Shown: positions 24,301 to 35,114 of the stretch, one piece after another | Numbering within the stretch: position 1 is the stretch's first letter | Layout of the letters: every line of letters starts with the position of its first letter | Source: Pempheris klunzingeri | Lineage: Eukaryota > Chordata > Actinopteri > Acropomatiformes > Pempheridae | DNA length: 64,000 nt | Assembly: GCF_042242105.1 (NCBI RefSeq) | Contig: NC_092031.1 | Location: 20,285,162-20,349,161, forward strand | Reading direction: 5' to 3' | Program-made: the position numbers and the translations under genes | The notes under the pieces: generated by a model | What the model saw: only the letters and a program-made list of their open reading frames with translations | Told to the model about the DNA's origin: nothing | The model's database searches: none

Positions 24301-25553
24301 TGAGTTAATAGATCTTGCTTTGCTGTTGGTATTACTTTGAGAACTAAATGTTTTTTGCCATCAACCATCTTGAATCCCATCACTTTGGTGGTGCAGTTGG
24401 GGGGAAGACAGATTTTATTCTTCACCATCAGAACAGTCAGTCCATTAGGATTGGTGTGACTTGCAGTGTCAGAACTTGCAGGTTTGTCACATTCCTGTAA
24501 CATGACTGGAATTTGCTGCTCTGTGTTATGAGGGTCTTTGTACCAAGTTTTGTTGTCCTTTTTTGCTACAATGCTATCCACAAAGTGCTGTGTCTCCTCC
24601 AAGGACATCTCTGGTTTGATTAGCCTGCCGTTTTGATTTGGTAAACTCCCAGAAAGACAGTTCAGTTTCGACATCCTTTGACCCTCCTGTGATTCACCAC
24701 TCTTCTTTAGCAAAGGTTTTAAGCTTGCAGATGAATTTGCCAGAGTGCTGCTGTCTTCTATAGCCTTCCATGCATTCATTCTCTCAGCCTGCTCTTTGTG
24801 AACAGCTGTCGTGTGTCTTTTAAGGTATTCACTTCTTGCTGCACCATATCCACAGATCTGACAAGTAAAGGGGAATGTACCCGCGTGAGCTTTCATATGC
24901 TTCTGGTGATCTTCTTCGTTCAAGCTGATATGTCTGCATTTTGAACACTTCCAAGGACTCTCATTATGATGATGGATGTGCTGGACAAATGTACCAGCAT
25001 CGACAGTACTAAACTCACACCAGTCACAGTTAAACTGCCCATTCAGACTGTGACACATGATGTAATGTCTGGTAAGCAAGAGCAGAGAGTACTGAACATC
25101 ATCGTTGCAGAGTTCACATGTGACTAAAGTATTCCTGTGCTCAATCCGATGGCGCTGAAGAGCAGGGAACTCGTGTGTGACAAAACTGCACAGGTCACAA
25201 GGGTATGTAGGAAGGGTTCCTTTATGAGCAGCTCGAAAATGTTTAAGAAGATCATTGGGGCTGTACGTGGAATCGTCTTTACACACCGAGCATTCAAAAC
25301 TCAGAATCTTTCCAGAGAAAACTGCCCCCTGCTGAATTTTACAATGGGCTTTGTTGAGTGTTTGCTTCTCTTTCTTGGTGGTACTCCCATGTTCCTTAAT
25401 GGAAGATTCTTCTGCATTATTGAGGAGGGACCCATCTGTCGCTTCCCTGAAATGCTTATACACAAAGTCTTTTACCTTTTCTTTTTCATCCTCCATTACT
25501 GATATGTTGCAGTTTTTGGCAGAGTTATGAGGTATTGTGAGATCTTCTTCCAT
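21399..25553 (-). CDS. znf518a: zinc finger protein 518A
   Basis: An intronless 1384-codon reading frame. I chose the ATG at 25553-25551 because a good splice acceptor (TTTGATCTCTTCTCTTACAG) ends at 25574, so the earlier in-frame ATG at 25592 is intronic; the context CTATGG has A at -3 and G at +4. Six C2H2-type fingers lie near residues 86-252 and a seventh at the end ([20 protein letters not shown], about 1350-1372). The finger block ([36 protein letters not shown]) resembles ZNF518A more than ZNF518B. The C-terminal half has the conserved [17 protein letters not shown] and [10 protein letters not shown] blocks and the [11 protein letters not shown] end. Length is close to human ZNF518A (about 1480). 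Nuclear; ZNF518 proteins are linked to G9a/GLP and PRC2 silencing in mammals, which is known for the family and not shown here. The single coding exon also matches the mammalian gene. Confidence 0.94.
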   Translation of the reverse strand: [1384 protein letters not shown]

Positions 25554-25573
25554 AGTTGTGAACCTGGAGAGAA
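25554..25573 (-). other. znf518a: znf518a 5' UTR part of the coding exon and its splice acceptor
   Basis: Twenty transcribed bases lie between the acceptor AG (25575-25574) and the start codon. The pyrimidine-rich tract before the acceptor is strong. Confidence 0.75.
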
Positions 25574-26749
25574 CTGTAAGAGAAGAGATCAAATGTTTTT
25601 CATTAAGACAGGCAGAAGGATCACACTCCTACACAATGTATAATGTATGTAATGCAGTGCACCAATCCAACGATGCATGATAATCCCTGTTTCAAAGAGA
25701 TACAAGGCCATTGGTGATCACGTTGATCATGGTTTAGTGCCCATTCAAAACACGGCTTGCTGACGTTTGTAATAGGAGGTTGACCACCTTGAAATAAGGT
25801 CCATCTCTACTAATAAGACAAGAAACAAATACACTTTTTCGAAATAAAACATTAGCATTCAGGAAAAAAAACAAAATATGCAATTTTAAGTGTTGTATAT
25901 TTAATGAGTAAATTACTCATCATGTGAAATACATCAAGACCTGGGAGGCTTAGACCTCCACTAAACATTTTCCATGAGGGGAAACCCCATCTACCATTAA
26001 AAAAAAAAAAAAAACAGGGTTAGCAAGACGGCAATCAGTATGTTTCACATTTCACTGCCTCTTTGGCTTTGATTTGTAGGGAGGAATGTCTCAGTGCCAG
26101 TGATAAATTATACCCTTACTAACATGTACATTTAAGTACGTGTGGATAAAACATTGAGTTACAAATTAATTAAGAGCCAAAGAACAATGAATAGTAGGAT
26201 CATTTGTGGAATGTTTGCATAACTGCTCACATTCAGTCTATAAAATGTGCAATTTCAATCCTGGCCAACCAGCCAAACACAATCTGAATTGTCACAAAAA
26301 CTGATCAGTGCATGTTAAGCAAGCGCTGATGTTAAAGATCTTTCTCCATGGACATTATAGAATCACCATAGACCAGTATAGGACAAAATATTATTGGAAT
26401 GCAAAGATTTTCACCTGTCAAAGATGCTCCATCTTAAATGCATTACTAAGTAGGCTGTAAAGAGCAGGCCGACTATAAGTGCAGTATGTCTCTATTTACA
26501 AGAAGCCAGTTAAGGGGCTCTCTGTTAATTAGCTTATGAGGTTACTTTTTGGTTTAGCTTTATTTAATAGCTTATCACAGACACTGTAGTGTGGGGTACA
26601 GCAAGTGAGTTGAGCTGGTTGAGTTTTCTTGGTTCTAACTTTAGAACTTAATAAATATTTAATCCAAAGCATGTTATACTGTAGAACAAACTGAATATGA
26701 CTACACTGAACACAGAACAGAAATGCTCTTGACCAATTAAATAATTACA

Positions 26750-27250
26750 ATAAATAATCATAACAATAACAATAACAGCTTGGATCTTTATAACACCTTT
26801 AAAAAGAAACCCGTGGACGATTTACTTAATACAAACAAATAAAAAAAACAGTCAGGAGAGGTTGTAGGCTGTGCTGAACAAGTGCTGTTTGCGGAGTTTT
26901 TTTTTTTAAACGTGCCCAGAGGTCAACAGGGAGTTGTCGGGGTTGCAACACTGAAAGCTCTGTCCCCAAATGGTGCGGAGATGGTTGTGAGGGAGGGAGA
27001 GGAGGCCGGTGTCTGTGGACCAGAGGTTCCACAACGGGGTGTGTGGTTGAACGTGGTCAGAGAGGTACTGAGGAGCAAGGGCATGGAGGCATTTGTAGGT
27101 GAATAGGAGGATTTTATAATGGATGCAGAACTTCACTGGAAGCCAGTGAGGGTGGACAAGGGTTTGGCAGAACGCCAGGGCTTGGTGTGGGTGAGAACCC
27201 TGGCAGCTGAGTTCTGAATGCACTGGAGCCTAGACTGTGCCGGTGATTGC
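26750..27250 (-). mobile_element. non-LTR retrotransposon (L2/CR1-like) 3' fragment
   Basis: Minus-strand translation contains HWLPVKFCIHYKILLFTYKC, then LHALAPQYLSDHV and GQSFQCCNPDNSL. This matches the usual C-terminus of L2/CR1-group LINE reverse transcriptases (LHWLPV…FKILLLTYK…LAPSYLSDL…RAFS). The 3' end shows CTTTATAACACCTTT-like sequence and an (AATAAC)n tail near 26750-26775. Stops and frameshifts make it a dead fragment. Confidence 0.8.
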
Positions 27251-27259
27251 CAGGTTTCA

Positions 27260-27990
27260 GTTAAGCAGGGGAAATCAATTTGCCTGTCTGTAATGATGTC
27301 ATGAGAAGTGCTTTATTGGTAATGAAGCAGTACTGTTTGAAGCTGAGCAAGAGGGAGTGGGAGGAATGTCACTGTCAATACATAGGAGAGGTCTCAGATT
27401 GCCGGATTGCACATGTAGTTTGTTGTGATGATGTCACTGTGGTGGGGCGGGGTGCCGGTCCGACAATATAGTGGGGATGGCATGGTCAGAGTAACCAGAC
27501 ATGCATCTCGTAGCTCTCCTCTGCTACTTTGCTGAAGCAAAGTTGAGAAGTTGAAGTGAGGAATATTTTAGGTGGACCATGACTGCAGTGCAGAGAAGCC
27601 GCGGGTGGCACCGGCTGTTGACGCTAGCAGTCGGACAGGGGACTGGGCTGAGGCAGTGCCACAGAGAACCGGAGCGGGGTGGCAGGGCCAGACAAGGTCC
27701 GGAAGAGTCCAGTTGTCGTGGCAAATGAGAGTCCTTATGGGAGATCTGGAGAGGTAATCCGCAGTTGTCTTGACAATGGCGGTTCCCTAGCTGGTGCTGG
27801 ATGCTAAAAGCTAACAGCTGATCAGTGGAGATGTCCAGTACACAGACTGACAGGAATCCGGTGATTGTGGCTGACAGAGGTCCAGTCGGGAATTCTGGAG
27901 AATAAATTACAGATTCTGGAGGGAAAGCCTCAGATATCTGGAGGGATAATCCTCAGTGAAGACACCGGTGAATAGCTGTTGCAGAGAGGC
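27260..27990. other. GC-richer unclassified block, possibly LINE-derived
   Basis: Directly beside the LINE fragment lies about 700 bases of GC-richer DNA with many CAGAGG/CCGG motifs and no clear protein. Its composition differs from the AT-rich flanks, which suggests an inserted repeat. No family was recognised. Confidence 0.35.
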
Positions 27991-28042
27991 TAGCAGGTGG
28001 GAAAATTCTGAATCACCTTTCACATTATTAAATGTTAAATGG

Positions 28043-28130
28043 CCAGCATGGTGGTGCAGTGGTTAACACTGTCACATCCAGAAGTCAACCCTATGGGCTT
28101 GCAGGGCCTTTCTGTGTGGAGTTTTTCACT
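28043..28130 (+). repeat. fragment of the abundant teleost repeat
   Basis: CAGCATGGTGGTGCAGTGGT followed by GGGCCTTTCTGTGTGGAGTT is the head of the family at 10071-10245. Confidence 0.6.
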
Positions 28131-30035
28131 CATGACTGACAAACTCAGAGTCTCTGGAGTGAAGACATATTTCTCCAGAACCCCCGTGAATATTAGGCAC
28201 ATATATTATAGGACTAGTGATCTTAACTCAAGAAAAGTAAGATAAATTGCTTTGAAAGTTAGTGTGAGCCCCCATGCTTGCCAGTTTCTTCACTGTGTGC
28301 TTGAATGCTAGATGTGTAGCCCAACAGTGGACTATCACTGTAAATTTGTAACCATGGCAATAACATGGTGTTGTGGAAGATCCTTGGGTGAAATAAATGC
28401 TTTCAAGAGGAAGTAACTCTTAGTCTCCTTGACAGAGGACTCTAAAGAATAGAGCACACAGTAGACGTACTGTTTTAAAGATGATACTCTGACATCCCAT
28501 TCCCACAAAGAAACGCTAGCATAGGATGAGCTTTTTATGTCTACATTGGGAGTGGGTCCTCTTCTACAGAGTGTGCCACGTTGCACCAACAATCAGGGCC
28601 TTTGGCGATTTATCGTTGAAGAGGCAGTTTGAATTTGGTTTGGAATTAATGTACTGGTTTGAAGATGAAGAAGAAAAAAAAGAAGAGGAATACAACGTTG
28701 TGTTGCGAGAAGTTTGATGAAGCCAAATGGATTTTGGTTTGGAGGTTTGATAAATGGAAGATCATTTTTTTTATTTATCTCACAAAAAAACAAGTGAATC
28801 CTCATCAGCCACCGTAGCTTCTCCTCCACACTTGGAAAGGGAGGGGTGAGCCGATGGTCATTCAGTTGGTTGCAAGCTGTAACATCACAACTAGATGTCA
28901 CTAAATCCTACACACTGCATCTTGAAAAATGCTTCCAAATTAAAGCAGTGAACTTTTTTTATGCTCTGCACTTTTCATGCTAGAAGCCAACCAGTCTTGA
29001 TAAAAGTCACTGCCTGACAAACAAAAAAGAGCAAACCAGTATAAGCCATAGTTGCAATGTTTTAATTTTTAAGTTATAAACCTTAAGATTGTCAGAATTA
29101 GCATTCCCCATTTCTGATACCATTTAATGTCAGAATTTTTTCAGCAATAGCCAATTAATGTACGCACCGAATTCTGGATACTGGTTTTAAATTGCCAATC
29201 TATGCATGAGGGATTCACAGAAGTGATGCCTTATATAGTTCAGCATTACTGTTTGTAATTTGATCTCAGTGATATCAGCTTCAATGTTTACTGTTCATTC
29301 TCTGTACATCATATCAAAACCGTATGATGTCATTGTTGATGTAATTTAGTATACTGCAGGTGTTTTACATTTACAGTGCTCAGCTAGCCACGGGAAGGAA
29401 ACACAGGGTATTTGTCATGGTTAGTCAAGGTCAGTGTTGACAATGATCGTTCAACAAAAATGCATTTACTGAAAGAGACAATAGTCATTTTCTGTATTGT
29501 GGATAAAGGTTCCGTTAGAAACCTGGTATGGGAGTAATGGAAGACAGCAGTGACAAAGAGCTGCACACTGATTGAAGAGAAACGGGCGTTTACAGTGCAG
29601 CTGAACAAACTCACATTTTAATAATAATGAAGATGTCAGTCTGAAAAAGTAGCTGCTTAACAAGTCTTTGCTGTAGCATTCACACTTGCTGCTACCATCA
29701 GTGACCAAGAGTGTCAATAAATTAACCACCACTGAAATTATTTACAATTTTAAGACCATTTGAACAAAATTATCAAACACTCAATAGTTCTCTCACAGCA
29801 TCTCCTAACAGCTGAAAGAATTTATTCTATGTACCTACAAGCTGCCAATGTAGCGCTGCATAGCGGTAAATAGCTTCCTGTTCGTCTAGTTAACCACAAA
29901 AACTTTTAGTTTTGTCAATACACCTGAAAACAACATCTTGAAATTTGTCCCTTGAGCATGGACCTTTACTGTGTGTCAGGTAGCTTGGGATGCAATTGAA
30001 AATAGGTGTCAGAACAAAAACTACATGTTTGTAGT

Positions 30036-30249
30036 GGGTTCTTTCCACATGCCCAGGCTTCTTCCCACAGTTCAAAGACATACAGCTTAAGTTAACTGGT
30101 GACTCTAAACTGCCCGTAGGTGTGAATGAGCATGAGTGGTTGTCTGTCTTAACATATCAGCCCTGTGATTGACCGGCCACCAGTCCAGGGTGCACTCTGC
30201 CCCCATGACCCTTATCGATAAGCGGTATAGACAATGGATGGATGGATGA
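30036..30249 (+). repeat. abundant teleost interspersed repeat, tail half
   Basis: Contains CTTCTTCCCACAGTTCAAAG, GGTGACTCTAAACTGCCCGT and CAGCCCTGTGATTGACCGGC, ending in (ATGG)n. It is the downstream half of the family seen at 10071-10245 and 15545-15785. Confidence 0.7.
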
Positions 30250-31278
30250 AGAAGACAGAATTCCACTCCTCACACACCCCCATCCCACTGACCCTCAAAC
30301 CTAGAGGGAATGCTGGTATCTGCATCTCTCCAAAACTACTGAGAGGCATTTATTCACACAGAATCATTCTAGTCTACAAACCAGTGTTGTCAGCGTAGTC
30401 AGAGGTGCTTAGCAGGGATACTGCCTGGAGATCAAGTGCTCCATCAGAGTGGTTAGAAAAACCAAATTCCACCAATCACATTTCTCAGTCTCTCTCCTCC
30501 TGGCTTGCTTGCATGCAAATTAACTTCTTACCCTCAGGCTTTTCAATACAATGAACAAATCTGAGTGTAAAGAAAAGTTAGGGGGAGACTACCTATGGAT
30601 TTGCTTTGTTAAAGCTTCTCTTTTTTCATGAATCATTTTAGCAGAGTGTGCCTCAGGCTTCCAGTGACGTTACACTGACAGCTGATTGCTGTCTCTTGCC
30701 TTCACCCTTTGTCTCTTTCCTCTCTCTTGAACTGGGAGCTTAGCTGGCTCAGCCCATCTACAGAATGATATGGACCAATATAAAGACCAACATTGCCAAC
30801 AGTGTCCTACAGAGCCCAGCATGCAGCTGAACGCTGTTCAGGACCGTGTAGGTGTGTGACTGACAGACTAACCACTTTAATAGCTACAACTGTGTAATCT
30901 AATGCAATTCAGTAGAACAGCTCTGCCATGTCCACATTTAAAATGACAAACATTGCATTATGAAGACAGATGTTTCTATTATTCAGCCTGCCTTCACTAA
31001 GATAAATGGGGCAAGCACCCTCCCATGGCTTCAGCGCTCATGACCAGATAATGCCCCATCAACTGACATAAACCGTGAGTGCACAACAGTACACTATTCC
31101 GACTGCTGTTACGAGCCTATAGTGACTCAATCACAGTTAATGAATAAGCTAATTTTAATTCTGAAGCCATCTTTGTGAGGACCCTCATTGACACAATGCA
31201 TACTCCAGCCCCTTACCACAACTAAAATTCTAACCCTAACCTAAAATGCATGATCTGGTCCACAAAATGTAGCAAGTA

Positions 31279-31279
31279 C

Positions 31280-31337
<58 letters not shown>
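31279..31337 (+). repeat. (CA)n microsatellite, about 29 units
   Basis: An uninterrupted CA run. Confidence 0.97.
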
Positions 31338-31343
<6 letters not shown>

Positions 31344-32162
31344 TAATCTGCTGAAATGTAATTATTGGATATAGATATATGATATGCTGTATATAGTGTT
31401 TTAATGTGATTAATGTTCATATTACTGTGTACTGTCCAAATATTTGGACACATTGTATTTTTCTTTTTTAAAACCTCTCAGGGCAATAGCACCAACTGAA
31501 CTGAATTGAATGAATGTAGGTGACTCTCACTTTTTCATCCTTTTGTGTAGACTGTCACTTTCACTATGTAGACATTTTACACTGCGAAAACAAAGATTAA
31601 AATGGATCCAATGCCACCGAAAGCCGATGAGATAATACCGAATTGCCATCCCCATCATACAAGTCTATATCTACATATGTTGAAATGGTCAGTTCACAAA
31701 AATTACAAAACAAATACATATGAATATATTCTCAGTTACTCCTAGGGTTATCTAGCCAAGTAGGCTTTGAGATATTCATAGCTTGAGATTTCCACCCCAA
31801 AACAATGGAGGAGAACTGAATTTAGTTTAAGGTAATCACATCAGTGAAAAATGACATTTGAAAAAGTTTAACAGCAACATCCCTATTCAGAAATAACGCC
31901 CCTGTTACTCAGAATGAATTACAGAGGACACTTCAAGAAATCCCTATTAAATCTTTATCGTAAGAATATCTGTTAAGACCCTGAGCACCAGAAACAAAAC
32001 GCACTGACATGGTTAGATACCACTACTGGTGACACTAATAACAATATTCTACTCTACTTATAAGGCATATTCTTTTCAGATTCTAAGATCCAAACTGAAG
32101 TTAGAGCTTCATTGCTGAGGTATGGAGAAATGGTGAAAATACATTTAGAAAGCAGTTATTAC

Positions 32163-32237
32163 CTGTATTGCTTTCGGAAACACTTGTTAATGCATGTTGT
32201 GTCAGAAGAAGTGGATCTTATAGTGTGGTCACGACGC
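32163..32237 (-). other. znf518a: candidate noncoding 5' exon of znf518a
   Basis: On the minus strand a 75-nt segment is framed by a good acceptor (TGCTTCTGTCTTCCAG) and donor (ACAG/GTAATA). It lies between the inferred first exon near 34.6 kb and the coding exon. No protein homology was seen, so it would be untranslated. It rests only on splice-site shape. Confidence 0.4.
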
Positions 32238-33224
32238 CTGGAAGACAGAAGCATAAAAATCAGACTCAACAGTTTTCAAATACTATTACTTCATTTAACT
32301 CCAAATGATCAATATTGACACAGTCCACATACATATTATTACAAGTTGGACATCAAATACTAAGGATTAGAATGTTTCTTTTTCAGATATCTGTAAATTT
32401 AATATATCCACTTTTTAACTTTAGAGATGAACTTATATTTCTAAATAATTAATTTAATAAGATAATAAAAATAAGTATAAGTATCCTTACTTCAAAGGTG
32501 AAGTCTTTTTCTAGAGTGTTAATATATTATATATTAACAACTTAACTTTGTGGCTGCATGTGTGAGTGTTACAATTACAAGTTCATTGTAAAAACATGAT
32601 GATACAGAAAAATGTCTGTTACTGGCTGGCTTCTCACTTATAGCAGAATCAGTTAAGCCTCTTTTGTGCCTTTCATATTCATAACTCTGCTGGTTGCTTT
32701 GCAAATTCATAGCATTAGAGCATGAATGGGAAAACACCCCGTACGAGATCACTTTTCCTAATGAAAGAGGCTGAGCAGGTAGAATTAGGTGAAAACTGAA
32801 CCAATGCCTGCCGCCATAATGCTTCTAATGACAGAACTAATGTTGTGTCAAATACGGAGCCAAAATGATTCATCAGTGATAATCAATCACTCATTATTAA
32901 GTCATTATTGTCTACAGAACATTCCCAACCTGAAGCCTCTCAAATGTGAGGGATGGCTTTCTATATCCTATGTGACGGTAAACTGAATACTACTAAAATG
33001 TGATAACTAAATTAAAGTGGGACTAACAACGGACAGTTTAGAAAAAAAAAAATAATCAAAGGGTAATACTGCAGAACCAGAGACATCATCTTTTGTATTC
33101 CACGTCTTCCTTCTTGCCAAAACATGGCGCTTAAATTCCACACGATACAGCTAATCACTGGCAGTTCAGTCAGAGATTTCAGTGCATTATGCTGGAAGCA
33201 GCTAATGTAACGTTGAGCACAGAT

Positions 33225-33262
33225 GAGGCGTGGGCTAAGGATGTCCGGTGAGCCCACGCCTC
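33225..33262. repeat. perfect 12-bp GC-rich inverted repeat
   Basis: GAGGCGTGGGCT (33225-33236) and its exact complement AGCCCACGCCTC (33251-33262) flank a 14-base loop. Each arm carries GCGTGGGC, which resembles an EGR/KLF-type binding site. Confidence 0.8.
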
Positions 33263-34552
33263 TCTAACTTTACGCAGCCCTAAAAGCTTTATATTATTTT
33301 TCACATGTGTAGTAGCTCTTCCCAACACCTGGAAACACACTCCGATGTGTAAAAACCTGTGGCATTCCCCTTTAATATCTCTGACATCGTTTGGCTTTGT
33401 GAAACTGGAACAGGCATCTTTTTCCAACATTGAGTTAACTGACAATCAACACAGGGAAATGTGTTAGCATGCAGCTTTGTTTCCTGCGTGCCCTGTGTAC
33501 CACAGTAGAGATTCATAGGGTTAATTACATAAGCAAAATGCAACTATGTATTACCACAGCAATTCTGTATTGCACTAGGGATGTATTGATGGAAGATCAG
33601 CAGGAGCCCTGCGCCAACTCCATATGTCCTCCTGTGGATCAGGGGAAGCCATGTTGGGGGGAAAATGGCTGCCATGATTTTATGACTTATCTGCACCAAG
33701 TAGTCTAGTTCAATCTAATGCAATTTAATTTCTGCAAATATTGTCCACACAAACAACTTGACATGATTTAATCCCGACTTAAATCGTGCATATCAACAGA
33801 GAACACTTGAAAAACAGGAAAGAAGTTTTAAAATCCCATTCAAATTCAACTACACAAGACACAAGCCTACTAAGCTTTTATCATTACCACCAAACTGGAT
33901 TAATGAAAGTGATGGTGGAATGGGAGCCGAGCAGGGCTGCAGAGAGCACCTGGGCTGCAAACAGGTAGGCTGCTCCGGGCCCACATCATCTGGACACAAT
34001 GGTTCACAAGCTAGAAATGAAGCTGGGGAGATGATAGGAAAAGTTCCATCGTCTCATAACTGCAGTTCCACTCAGCCTCAGTACCACAAACAAGTACAAC
34101 ACGTTGTTCGAAATGTGACTCTTCTGCCCCGAACACTTCAGCCCGACATCTTCATTCAATTAATGTTTACTTTTTCCCTCACTGACTTGGTCCTCCACAG
34201 TCGCTTAAGTTTAAGAAACGCGAGTGAAAGCTGCATTAGTGGAAGAATTAAAGGCTGTGGACGGACAGCAACAAAGGACACGGACTCTGCGCTGGCTTAT
34301 ATGTTACTGTGGGCACTGTGGCAATTTCTACCTCGATACGTGGAAAATATACGAGCCACTTCGCGACACTGTTGGTGTCCGTGGAGTTTAATAAGCAGTT
34401 ATATTACATCAAAAATAAAGCCCCCACCCACGCGAAGATATTCAAAGTTACAGAAAATCAGTTATTTCTTACTATGAACTCGACGGAAGTTCGGGCGGCG
34501 TCCCGTCATCGTCCGACATTGTAACAGGGAGGATAAGGTAGAAAATACTCAC

Positions 34553-34660
34553 AGCAGAAAACATAAGCCTTCCTCCTCTCCTCTCTATGGAACCACAGCG
34601 ACGGCGGCCATGACAGTCCATCCGGGTACTGCCGTGCTCTTGACACTCATGTCGAAGCGG
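34553..34660 (-). promoter_or_regulatory. znf518a: candidate znf518a first exon and CpG-rich promoter
   Basis: The interval 34200-34700 is visibly richer in CpG than its surroundings. On the minus strand a GCCGCCGTCG-containing leader ends at a strong donor (TGCT/GTGAGT, with intron starting at 34552). It contains a short upstream ORF. The transcription start is not determinable, so the right border is approximate. Confidence 0.45.
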
Positions 34661-34831
34661 ATGAATATGTATTGCTTGTCAAATACCAAACTAGTGCCGT
34701 GAAGAACATTTTTCGTAAAAACACAGTATAAACAACTTTGACTGAAGTGGAAAGATGTTCTGTTTTACGAGACGTCCAGAAGAAGCCGACAGTATTTTCG
34801 CAGCATGAGCTCTACGTCATCCGTTGCCTTT

Positions 34832-34833
<2 letters not shown>

Positions 34834-34867
<34 letters not shown>
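34834..34867 (+). repeat. (GT)n microsatellite upstream of the znf518a promoter
   Basis: An uninterrupted GT run of about 17 units. It faces a complementary CA run at 35082-35111. Confidence 0.96.
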
Positions 34868-34871
<4 letters not shown>

Positions 34872-35079
34872 TGTGGAAAAAGCAGTAAAGAGCAGCAATG
34901 GCGGATATACGCCATTTCCTCTTGAACACGTTACATATAGGGTCATGCTGCTTGTGCCTTTGTCGATCCCTGAAACTGAATTGTTTCTTGTTCAACTCAA
35001 AATACTTTTAATTAATCTGTCTTTGTCTCTCCTCTTTGTTTCTCTTTCACAGTCTCATACTCTGTCTCTCCCTCTCTCT

Positions 35080-35081
<2 letters not shown>

Positions 35082-35111
<30 letters not shown>
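35082..35111 (+). repeat. (CA)15 microsatellite
   Basis: An uninterrupted CA run preceded by a TCTC-rich stretch. Confidence 0.96.

Positions 35112-35114
<3 letters not shown>

Larger units (their letters stand above)
25574..34552 (-). other. znf518a: inferred znf518a 5' intron region
   Basis: No coding gene was recognised. It contains a LINE 3' remnant (26750-27250), a GC-richer unclassified block (27260-27990), pieces of the abundant teleost repeat (28043-28130, 30036-30249), a long CA microsatellite (31279-31337), the candidate 75-nt exon and a small GC-rich inverted repeat (33225-33262). Confidence 0.4.

Noticed and set aside
25554..25592. Earlier in-frame ATG of znf518a at 25592
   Set aside because: It lies upstream of a strong splice acceptor ending at 25574, so it should be intronic; the ATG at 25553 has the better context.
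33920..34477. 185-codon plus-strand frame next to the znf518a promoter
   Set aside because: No recognisable domain and low-information composition. It overlaps CpG-rich promoter DNA and has no clear splice or start context; such frames arise by chance in GC-richer DNA.
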